From the NCBI GenBank assembly GCA_913048545.1, contig CAJWWH010000044.1, forward strand, positions 1 to 13,113: a DNA stretch of 13,113 nucleotides, given 5' to 3'. Of this stretch, positions 7,595 through 13,113 are shown in pieces; the stretch's first letter is position 1, and each line of letters starts with the position of its first letter. Both the position numbers and the translations under genes were made by a program. This DNA is from an uncultured Opitutia bacterium (GTDB lineage: Bacteria; Verrucomicrobiota; Verrucomicrobiae; Opitutales; MB11C04). A model generated the notes under the pieces. The model had not been told where the DNA came from and searched no databases. It worked only from the letters and a program-made list of their open reading frames with translations.

Positions 7595-8071
7595 CTATTT
7601 AATACTGGAAATCAAGCGTAACTTGTTCGAACTCATACTGAAACATTCAATTTCTCCGGATTCCATGTTACATCTATAAATCCATCTTTCGTTTTCATCG
7701 CAAATAAACTGATATTTGCTTCCCTCATCCTCTGCTTTGCTTTCGAGTAACATTTTGAGAAAAGATCCCTCTAACCGATTATAATCGACCACGGGGGTAT
7801 CCGGAATTTCCTTACTAACCTCATCAATAATTTTACCCACATATTTCTGCAACAATAAATCCATTAATTGAGGAGTCATTGCTTCACCGGGAATTAACCC
7901 GGGAATTTTAGTGACCGGTTCTGGAGAAATATTCTGACTCGCACTTGTTTCATTGGCATCCGTGTTTTCCGACTTCAAATCTTCCATTTTACAGCCCGTC
8001 ACCCCAAGGGAAAAAATAATCAAAGCAAAGGACATGCTGGTGCAAAGAAGAAAAAATAAGGATTTAAGCAT
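7595..8071 (-). CDS. Small lipoprotein of unknown function
   Basis: With the ATG at 8071 the protein has 158 residues and a clear lipoprotein signal: MLKSLFFLLCTS, a hydrophobic core, then GVTGC with Cys27 as the acylated residue. The frame is open to 8110, but that would put charged residues before the signal, so 8071 is chosen; AAAAGAAT upstream is at best a weak ribosome site. After the cysteine comes a Ser/Glu/Asn-rich linker, then a helical segment MTPQLMDLLLQKYVGKIIDE (66-85). A C-terminal part has three cysteines (Cys124, Cys134, Cys143) in short beta-like strands such as RWIYRCNMESGEIEC (129-143), which might form a disulfide outside the cytoplasm. No family is recognised. It is the first gene of a likely two-gene transcript with the Pro-rich lipoprotein, 19 bases downstream. 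Confidence 0.75.
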   Translation of the reverse strand: MLKSLFFLLCTSMSFALIIFSLGVTGCKMEDLKSENTDANETSASQNISPEPVTKIPGLIPGEAMTPQLMDLLLQKYVGKIIDEVSKEIPDTPVVDYNRLEGSFLKMLLESKAEDEGSKYQFICDENERWIYRCNMESGEIECFSMSSNKLRLISSIK

Positions 8072-8173
8072 ATTATTCTTTTCAAATAATAAATCACCTT
8101 CGTCAACCAAGAGCGTTCATAATTTTACTAGATAAAGATTGCCTGCTTATCCAAAAGACATTCTAAACAAAAC
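8072..8173. promoter_or_regulatory. Divergent promoter region between the lipoprotein pair and the oxidoreductase
   Basis: About 100 AT-rich bases between divergent genes. On the plus strand TTGCCT (8139-8144) and TCTAAA (8162-8167) are 17 bases apart, each matching 4 of 6 consensus positions. If real, transcription would begin about at the ATG at 8174, giving a leaderless message. On the minus strand a TTGACG (-35-like) is present but has no good -10 at the right distance. All of this is tentative. Confidence 0.3.
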
Positions 8174-9163
8174 ATGATCAAACAGATTCAATGGGGCATA
8201 ATGGGGACAGGAAGGATCGCAAATGCATTCGCGGAGGGGTTACAAAACACCTCAAATGGGGAACTTCAGGCAATTGGTTCAAGAAATCAGGAATCTGCTC
8301 AAAAATTTGCCAAGCGTTGGAATATTCCGACTGTCTATAATTCCTATGAGGGGTTAGCCTCCAGTACATCAGTTGATGCAGTTTACATCGCCACGCCTCA
8401 TACTGAGCACGCAAAAAACGCCATCCTTTGCATGACCCAAGGGAAAGCAGTATTATGTGAAAAACCCTTTGCGGTAAACTCCGAACAGGTTCGCAGTATG
8501 ATTGAAAAATCCCGTGAGCATAATGTCTTATTAATGGAAGGAATGTGGTCAAGATTTCCTCCACTCATGAGAAAAATTAGGAATATTATCAAAAATAATG
8601 AAATGGGAGAGATTAGAACCATTCATGCTGATTTTGGCTTTAAACCCGAGAATAATGACCCTAAAGGCAGACTTTTTAATCCTGAACTTGCTGGAGGATC
8701 TCTGCTGGATGTGGGGATTTATCCGATTTCCCTCGCTTTCATGATTAATGGTAAACCTGATTCCATTGTCAGCGAGTGGACCCGAGGAAAAACCGGCGTG
8801 GATGAACAGGCATCTATTATTTTTACATACGCGAACGGAAGTATGGCAGTACTTCATTCATCTATTCAGTCAGACACGGGACAGGAAGCTTTCATATCGG
8901 GCACAAAGGGAACAATCCGGATTCATAAACAATGCTGGAAACCACAGATTATGACCCTAACCGATTCAAAAACGGGTGAAAGTAAAAAGTTGGAAAGCCC
9001 GTTCATTGGAAATGGTTTTAATTATGAAGCGGAACATTTTGGACAGTTACTGATCGAAGGAAGAAAGGAAAGTCCAATCATGCCGCTGGAAGAAAGCATT
9101 TCGATTATCTCCACATTGGATGATATTCGGAAGATATGGGGCCTTCGTTATCCGTTTGAATAA
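8174..9163 (+). CDS. Gfo/Idh/MocA-family NAD(P)-dependent oxidoreductase
   Basis: A cytoplasmic dehydrogenase of 329 residues. The N-terminal Rossmann fold has GIMGTGRIA (8-16) for the dinucleotide, then VDAVYIATPHTEH (67-79) and the family motif CEKPFAVN (95-102) with catalytic Lys97. The C-terminal alpha/beta domain carries AGGSLLDVGIYP (173-184), where Asp179 and Tyr183 sit at the usual active-site positions. The general pattern (MEGMWSRFPP, GRLFNP, GGSLLDVGIYP) is like the branch that includes trans-1,2-dihydrobenzene-1,2-diol dehydrogenase and NADP-dependent xylose dehydrogenase, so a sugar or sugar-like substrate is likely but not fixed. The ATG at 8174 gives the normal start. It stands alone on its strand and converges on the glycosyltransferase gene, 12 bases away. 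Confidence 0.92.
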   Translation: MIKQIQWGIMGTGRIANAFAEGLQNTSNGELQAIGSRNQESAQKFAKRWNIPTVYNSYEGLASSTSVDAVYIATPHTEHAKNAILCMTQGKAVLCEKPFAVNSEQVRSMIEKSREHNVLLMEGMWSRFPPLMRKIRNIIKNNEMGEIRTIHADFGFKPENNDPKGRLFNPELAGGSLLDVGIYPISLAFMINGKPDSIVSEWTRGKTGVDEQASIIFTYANGSMAVLHSSIQSDTGQEAFISGTKGTIRIHKQCWKPQIMTLTDSKTGESKKLESPFIGNGFNYEAEHFGQLLIEGRKESPIMPLEESISIISTLDDIRKIWGLRYPFE

Positions 9164-9181
9164 ACTTGGGAATTTTTATTC
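9158..9181. terminator. Weak AT-rich inverted repeat between convergent genes
   Basis: GAATAAA (9158-9164) and TTTATTC (9175-9181) form a perfect 7-bp inverted repeat with a 10-base loop, and contain both stop codons of the oxidoreductase and the glycosyltransferase genes. It could act in both directions, but the stem is almost all A:T, so it is weak. Confidence 0.25.
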
Positions 9182-9940
9182 AATCGGTCTTCGATACCAA
9201 AAACTACACCATCTTTTTGACCGAACGGCCCAGGGAATAAAAACCGGGATTAGAACGGCCAGCAAAATCTGAAAAGGATTAAACCAGCTAAGCTTTCTGG
9301 ATGATGTGATGACCGGAAAACTCGTCAAAATTTCAAATCTTAGTTTTTCTTTTTTACAAACCTTTTTCATTTGCGAAGAGAAGAGCAATTCTTCAGCAGC
9401 AAAAAGTTTTTCTGAAAAACCATCCACTTTTAAAAAAAGTCTTTTTTTACAGAAAATAAAACTCCCTGCAGCCAATTGCAAGGTATGGGAAATACATGAC
9501 CAAAAAAAGGGCAAAAATGAGCCAAAAATAAGTTGGTTTTGATTCGAATCAAACTTGAGGGTTGCCCCTCCCCCTCCGTATCCCTCATGATCCAATTTTT
9601 TTAAGGCAAGTGCGAGAAGTTCAACGGGGATTTTGGTATCGGCGTCCACGAATATTAAATTTCGGCCTAATGCCTGTCTGGCACCCGCGTTTCGGGCTCG
9701 TGATATCTGATTAATCGATTCGAAAATTACCCGTGCTCCCTTAGATTTTGCTAAATTTGCGGTTTGATCGGTGGAGTTATTGTCCACCACAATGATCTCC
9801 CCCTTTAGGTTGGGTAGTTTACTCATACCAAGATGGAGGATATCGAGCACTTCACCTAAATAAGACTCCTCATTGTATGCAGGTACAACGATCGAATAAT
9901 CCAATCTGTTTGCAGTTTGTTGTTGTTCCGTGACAGGCAA
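9176..9940 (-). CDS. Family 2 glycosyltransferase
   Basis: A 254-residue GT-A fold enzyme that would transfer a sugar from a nucleotide-sugar, probably at the inner face of the membrane. Motifs: YSIVVPAYNEESYL (15-28), IIVVDNNSTDQT (49-60), a RARNAGAR segment (81-88), and FVDADT (97-102) whose DAD is the metal-binding DxD. AAEELLFSSQ (181-190) sits where the family's acceptor-base ED motif is expected. A hydrophobic segment at about 222-240 (FQILLAVLIPVFIPWAV) suggests membrane attachment. The start is TTG at 9940: an in-frame TAA lies 15 bases upstream and the next Met is residue 39, after the first motif. The TAA is the stop of the preceding acidic-protein gene, in the same frame. The substrate cannot be told from sequence; it may act on polysaccharide, lipid or glycoprotein. 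Confidence 0.9.
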   Translation of the reverse strand: MPVTEQQQTANRLDYSIVVPAYNEESYLGEVLDILHLGMSKLPNLKGEIIVVDNNSTDQTANLAKSKGARVIFESINQISRARNAGARQALGRNLIFVDADTKIPVELLALALKKLDHEGYGGGGATLKFDSNQNQLIFGSFLPFFWSCISHTLQLAAGSFIFCKKRLFLKVDGFSEKLFAAEELLFSSQMKKVCKKEKLRFEILTSFPVITSSRKLSWFNPFQILLAVLIPVFIPWAVRSKRWCSFWYRRPIE

Positions 9941-9955
9941 AGAATTAATGCCTGA

Positions 9956-10582
9956 TTATTTGGAAAATTTCTTGGCCCGCTTACTCACCCCGAAAGAAAG
10001 ACCAGAAAGCCATCCATCCAACCTCGCGGTCGGGCGCTTTCCGAAAAGATCACAATCACCAGTTGGTTTAAGAAGTTTTTCGCCCGAAATATCCGAGGCG
10101 ATCTCATTAAGGGAAGGCAAACTCTCACCCGAGTCCTGTAAAGACTTATGTAAAAAAGCAAGTCTGTCCAATTCCAACTGTCTCGACAAACTAGCCAAAG
10201 TCTGTCTGAACTGTGCAACATCTCCATCTCCATTGGTCTTGGAAACCGGTCTGACAGGATTTTCAGTAAGAGTGACTTCGGTCTCTTCAGCAGAACCATC
10301 TATCATTTCTGGTTCACTTTTTTGACTGATCTCATCTGGTGCATCACCCTCGTCGCCTTGACTACTTTGTGGCTGAAAATCTTCATCAAAGTCATTAATG
10401 CTGAAAGATTCCTCACTGCTATCCACCTCGGGACTGGAATCATCTAATTGGGGAGGAATACCAGTTTCCACCGCCCCGCTACCATCTTTCATGTCTTTTT
10501 CTGCTCCATCAACATTCTCATTATCAGCCATCAAATTGGCTAATTCTTCGTCTGAATTTTCTTCGGGGGTAGTCACAAACAA
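9956..10582 (-). CDS. Acidic low-complexity protein with a basic C-terminus
   Basis: A 208-residue protein with no family I recognise. Residues 1-105 are very rich in Asp, Glu and Ser (for example NDFDEDFQ at 63-70) and probably disordered. A predicted helix, VAQFRQTLASLSRQLELDRL (122-141), follows, and the end is basic (KRPTARLDG, then KRAKKFSK). No signal peptide or membrane segment is seen. The start is TTG at 10582 or GTG at 10576, two codons later; neither has a Shine-Dalgarno, and Met18 (10531) is a third option. It ends 15 bases before the glycosyltransferase start and is in the same frame, so the two are separated by one stop codon. A linker or scaffold role near the coiled-coil proteins is possible but not shown. 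Confidence 0.7.
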   Translation of the reverse strand: MFVTTPEENSDEELANLMADNENVDGAEKDMKDGSGAVETGIPPQLDDSSPEVDSSEESFSINDFDEDFQPQSSQGDEGDAPDEISQKSEPEMIDGSAEETEVTLTENPVRPVSKTNGDGDVAQFRQTLASLSRQLELDRLAFLHKSLQDSGESLPSLNEIASDISGEKLLKPTGDCDLFGKRPTARLDGWLSGLSFGVSKRAKKFSK

Positions 10583-10672
10583 ATTAAAGGGTTTTTATTA
10601 AGAATGAGGGAATAAAAAATATTTAGCAAGGAAGAATCTAATTTCAGTTCGGTGCGCTTAACAAATACAAAT

Positions 10673-11578
10673 TCACTTCGAGTTCGTAAGAACTTCAGAG
10701 GAATTCTCGTCTAAAATAAAGTTTCCACTACGAATAAGTGTCAATATCTGCCCTTCATTTGCATAACTGGGGTCCGACACTTGCGTTGCATCCAAAAACT
10801 CTAAATACGAAAAGTTTTTTTGTACTAAGGTCGCTTTTAAACGGAAGGATAAATTTGAGGTTGCACCTTCATTTTTAGTTAAAAATTCCATCCCTGCACG
10901 CAATCCTTCCACATATCCAAAATTGATAAAAATTCCTTTCCCGGAAGGTGCACGGCTTGCAATGGTGACTTCTTTCGGCTCTGCATAATAAAGGTGAAAG
11001 GGCTTTTTTATTCCTTTCATTAATCTGTTCAAATCCTCATCGAAACTTTCCTTGGCTATATTCCTTTTCGCTTCAAGATTACTTAACTCAAGTGCCTTCT
11101 CGTCCGCTTCTTTTTTGTGTGAAAGTAAAGTTTGAAGAATTTTTGATTTCTCATCTTCCAACCTTTTTCTTTTCTCCTCGAGTGGTTTCTTTTCAGACTC
11201 TATTTCCTCCAATGGGGCAAGCGCAGAGAGAAGCTTGGTTTCCAATTGTTTCAATTCTCCCGCCTTATCATCTTTTTCTTTTTCAATTTCAGTTTGTCTC
11301 GGAACAAACCCGTCAATTTGAGATTTTAAATCTTTTATTTGCCCCAAAAAGCCCTCTTCTTTATCACGAAAGTCACCGCGTGCCCGGTAAAGACCAGATA
11401 AAGCAGCTTCGGATTCATTTTTATCAATTTCCAACTGCAAAGATAATTGGTTTAGCCTAACCTTGGTCTGTTCCACATCTGACTTGACTGAACTGGTGTC
11501 AAACTGACCAAGAAGCAGGAAGACAATCAAGCCAACGAGCGAGAGCAAAGTCACAAATCTAAAGATAAATAAGATCAA
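10673..11578 (-). CDS. Membrane-anchored coiled-coil protein with C-terminal beta domain (second of tandem pair)
   Basis: Starting at TTG 11578 gives 301 residues. A membrane helix lies at about 2-24, a Lys/Glu-rich coiled coil at about 30-190, and a C-terminal domain from about 195. The latter has GKGIFINFGYVEGLRAGMEF (213-232), matching the G-x-x-x-G-[LI]-x-x-x-M-x-F step in the upstream protein, followed by beta-strand-like segments. GAGGAG, 10 bases upstream of the TTG, is the one clear Shine-Dalgarno in the window and decides this start; the frame is also open to a TTG at 11596 (307 residues), which has none. It overlaps the preceding gene by 20 bases, which suggests coupled translation. 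The pair look like paralogues sharing anchor, rod and head. A rod-shaped envelope role is plausible, but the function is unknown. Confidence 0.8.
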   Translation of the reverse strand: MILFIFRFVTLLSLVGLIVFLLLGQFDTSSVKSDVEQTKVRLNQLSLQLEIDKNESEAALSGLYRARGDFRDKEEGFLGQIKDLKSQIDGFVPRQTEIEKEKDDKAGELKQLETKLLSALAPLEEIESEKKPLEEKRKRLEDEKSKILQTLLSHKKEADEKALELSNLEAKRNIAKESFDEDLNRLMKGIKKPFHLYYAEPKEVTIASRAPSGKGIFINFGYVEGLRAGMEFLTKNEGATSNLSFRLKATLVQKNFSYLEFLDATQVSDPSYANEGQILTLIRSGNFILDENSSEVLTNSK

Positions 11579-12404
11579 GTTTTGAAAACTCCTCAAGTTT
11601 GCTGGGGTTACCGAGTAAGGGAATGATCATGGCCACGCAGTGGTCAAATCCGACTTTTTTTATTTCGACTTGGCAAATCGATTGACCTTCTGCCCGCACT
11701 GCGAATCTCATTTTTTGCTCAATACCGTGATCTTTTCCGATCGGAAGCATAAGCAAGCCCGAAGTTAAATCTAGTTTTGAAAATTCGACACTCACCCTTT
11801 CCCCCCGGTCTAACCACGGGCGTTCGTAAAAATCTTTTTGTAACGCGGATATTGTTTTATCATAGTGATCCTTAAGAACTCCGGTCTCTTTATCGTAAGT
11901 GGCAATTTCATAACCTAAATCTTCTTTTCTTTGCTTTTCACCCAAAATCTTATTCTCCGTTTCTGTTATTTTTGATTGGAGAGTTGGTATACTGAGGGTC
12001 ATCGCACGATTTTCAACTCGAGCGGCTTCAATCCTGGCGTCCGCACTCCCCAAACTCACTTTATGCTTTTGAATTTCCGCGGATAGCTCGTCCGATTCCT
12101 TTTGGGCACTGGCAATAACTTGATTCATTTCATCACGCTTGCGGGTAAGATCGGAAACTTCATCAACAAAGGCATTTGCTTGATCTTCGAGCTCCAGATT
12201 TTTTCTTTTTTCCCGGGCTAAGCGGTCTTCTTGCCCTTTTTTTGCCTCATCCAGTGCCAGTGTCAAATCGGAAATCTTTAATTTAAGTTCTGAAAGTTTT
12301 CCTTGGGAGTATTCAATTTCTGCCTGTATGGAAAAAATCTTCCATGCCCCGATCAGACAGAAAAGCAATGCCAGTGAATTAAGAATGTAAGCTGACTTGA
12401 TCAT
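11559..12404 (-). CDS. Membrane-anchored coiled-coil protein with C-terminal beta domain (first of tandem pair)
   Basis: A 281-residue protein starting at ATG 12404. A membrane helix (about 7-24, YILNSLALLFCLIGAWKI region) is followed by a long coiled coil (about 28-190) of Lys, Glu, Asp and Gln heptads. A C-terminal domain starts around 203 with VSVEFSKLDLTSGLLMLPIG (204-223), then GKDHGIEQKMRFAVRAEG (223-240) and CQVEIKKVGFDHCVAMI (244-260). The G-x-x-x-G-[LI]-x-x-x-M-x-F step and following strands resemble the next protein and recall small beta barrels at the ends of envelope proteins (MreC- or FlgT-like), but I cannot assign a family. The gene lies 3 bases after the lipoprotein gene and overlaps the next by 20, so all three are probably co-transcribed. 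The orientation (N-in, rod in the periplasm) is inferred from the lysine near the N-terminus and the lone helix. Confidence 0.83.
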   Translation of the reverse strand: MIKSAYILNSLALLFCLIGAWKIFSIQAEIEYSQGKLSELKLKISDLTLALDEAKKGQEDRLAREKRKNLELEDQANAFVDEVSDLTRKRDEMNQVIASAQKESDELSAEIQKHKVSLGSADARIEAARVENRAMTLSIPTLQSKITETENKILGEKQRKEDLGYEIATYDKETGVLKDHYDKTISALQKDFYERPWLDRGERVSVEFSKLDLTSGLLMLPIGKDHGIEQKMRFAVRAEGQSICQVEIKKVGFDHCVAMIIPLLGNPSKLEEFSKLDLIYL

Positions 12405-12407
12405 AGA

Positions 12408-13013
12408 TCACAGAGGGGGTAGCGGATCAAATGGAGAAGGTGGTTGGGCTTCGGTATCTGCGGGTATTCCAGGACCATTTAAATTTGAGTCCGGGAAAGG
12501 AGGAGCGCCTGGTGAATCCATAGGAGGAAATAAATCAGCAGGAGGCTCTTCTGAGTCAATCGAAATTCCCTGAGGTAAAAAAGGAACTGGCATCGAATCA
12601 TCAAATTCTTCCGTTGCCTCCACTTCATCCCCACCCTTCTCATCTTCATTACTTGCGACTTCGGAGAGTTTTAGCTTTCGAGCTTCAATTAAATTTCGAT
12701 TTGCCAAGTTCCACCTATTTTCACGTGCAGAATCAAGTTTAGCCTCATGGTGCTTCATGAGATTCTCTCCCTTAAACGGTCGAGTGACCCAGTATTGATC
12801 ATAGTTTATTCTTCCATGCTCATCCCTGCCGGTAGCTCTTCCAATCTTTTGGTTTTCATAAATTGAAACGATTCTGCGGTTTTCCAAATCATATTGATAC
12901 CTGGCGTTCCACGCCTGCTGTACTTTTGAAACTTCATTATCGTCCAATGGTCCGCAGCCGATCGACCAGAGGAAAGAAATCATTAAGTAACACTGTAAAG
13001 TATAATTTTTCAA
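12408..13013 (-). CDS. Proline-rich lipoprotein, paralogue of the one at 6922-7575
   Basis: A 201-residue protein with a probable lipoprotein signal, MKNYTLQCYLMISFLWSIG then Cys20; the -3 Ser and -2 Ile are not ideal for a lipobox. Residues 31-86 hold VQQAWNARYQYDLENRR, GRDEHGRINYDQYWV and KGENL, matching the lipoprotein at 6922-7575. A helical Asn/Arg-rich part, an acidic linker and a Pro-rich tail follow (PPMDSPGAPPFP at 163-174, PSPFDPLPPL at the end), like the PFAPLP tail of the paralogue. The start is TTG at 13013: an in-frame TAA lies 9 bases upstream, and the next Met (residue 11) would leave too short a signal. It is 3 bases before the first coiled-coil gene, so it probably heads that operon. 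Function unknown. Confidence 0.82.
   Translation of the reverse strand: MKNYTLQCYLMISFLWSIGCGPLDDNEVSKVQQAWNARYQYDLENRRIVSIYENQKIGRATGRDEHGRINYDQYWVTRPFKGENLMKHHEAKLDSARENRWNLANRNLIEARKLKLSEVASNEDEKGGDEVEATEEFDDSMPVPFLPQGISIDSEEPPADLFPPMDSPGAPPFPDSNLNGPGIPADTEAQPPSPFDPLPPL
12756..12923 (-). other. Shared N-terminal domain of the paralogous lipoproteins, copy 2
   Basis: Residues 31-86 of the 201-residue lipoprotein, the counterpart of residues 44-98 of the lipoprotein at 6922-7575. Shared positions include AW-x-AR, YD-x-E-x-R, a G-x-[LI]-x-Y step, WV, and [DN]L. Confidence 0.6.
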
Positions 13014-13113
13014 TTTCGTATCTTACGATAATTAATTCTTTTAATGCAAGTACTCTTCAATCTAATATTCTCCCGTATTTATGATCGGTCATTCCGCATT
13101 TTTTTATTTGGGG
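13014..13113 (-). promoter_or_regulatory. Upstream region of the lipoprotein/coiled-coil operon
   Basis: One hundred AT-rich bases at the window edge, read on the minus strand toward the TTG at 13013. A small perfect hairpin, TCGTA-TCT-TACGA (13016-13028), lies just upstream of the start. TTGCAT (13044-13049) and TAAGAT (13020-13025) are promoter-like but poor matches (3 and 4 of 6). No gene is seen; a promoter for the operon is expected here or beyond the edge. Confidence 0.3.

Noticed and set aside
7882..7906. CCGGG-AATTAA-CCCGG hairpin in the small lipoprotein gene
   Set aside because: Arms of only 5 bp inside a coding sequence with no T-run after them; it follows from two IPG codon sets close together.
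11092..11460. Plus-strand open frame of 122 codons opposite the coiled-coil gene
   Set aside because: Antisense shadow of the coiled coil; the Phe/Leu/Pro-rich product has no recognisable domain.

Overview
The window looks like a chromosomal segment from a marine-type bacterium of the PVC group, most likely Verrucomicrobiota (Opitutae-like) and less likely Planctomycetota. The reasons are an SHD1-like domain in a membrane protein, ExbB/ExbD-like motor genes with unusual long coiled coils, a cyanobacterial/chlamydial-style glucose-6-phosphate isomerase, few Shine-Dalgarno sequences, and frequent TTG starts. This placement is inference; no rRNA or other marker gene is present.

Layout. Positions 12-3282 (+) hold two housekeeping enzymes, ilvD (branched-chain amino acid synthesis) and pgi (glycolysis), 4 bases apart. 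Converging on pgi, with overlapping stop codons, is a three-gene minus-strand operon (6437 down to 3279). It encodes a MotA/TolQ/ExbB-type proton channel and two paralogous ExbD-like proteins with long coiled coils. Divergent from it is a small basic protein (6533-6904, +). Positions 8071-6922 (-) encode two small lipoproteins. A Gfo/Idh/MocA oxidoreductase follows (8174-9163, +). From 13013 down to 9176 (-) there is a run of a lipoprotein, two tandem membrane-anchored coiled-coil proteins, an acidic low-complexity protein, and a family 2 glycosyltransferase.

How the parts may work together. ExbB/ExbD complexes use the proton motive force to do work in the periplasm. Here the channel comes with two different ExbD-like subunits. 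One keeps the membrane aspartate and the other has serine at the matching place, and the serine-bearing one carries an SHD1-like insertion in its periplasmic domain. Two lipoproteins about 5 kb apart share an N-terminal domain and a proline-rich tail, which links the two accessory blocks. My working hypothesis is a cell-envelope machine powered by the channel, with coiled-coil rods and lipoproteins as structural partners. The sequence supports the domain reading; the shared function is inference.

No tRNA, rRNA, CRISPR array, insertion sequence or phage gene was seen. No gene-free stretch exceeds about 105 bases.
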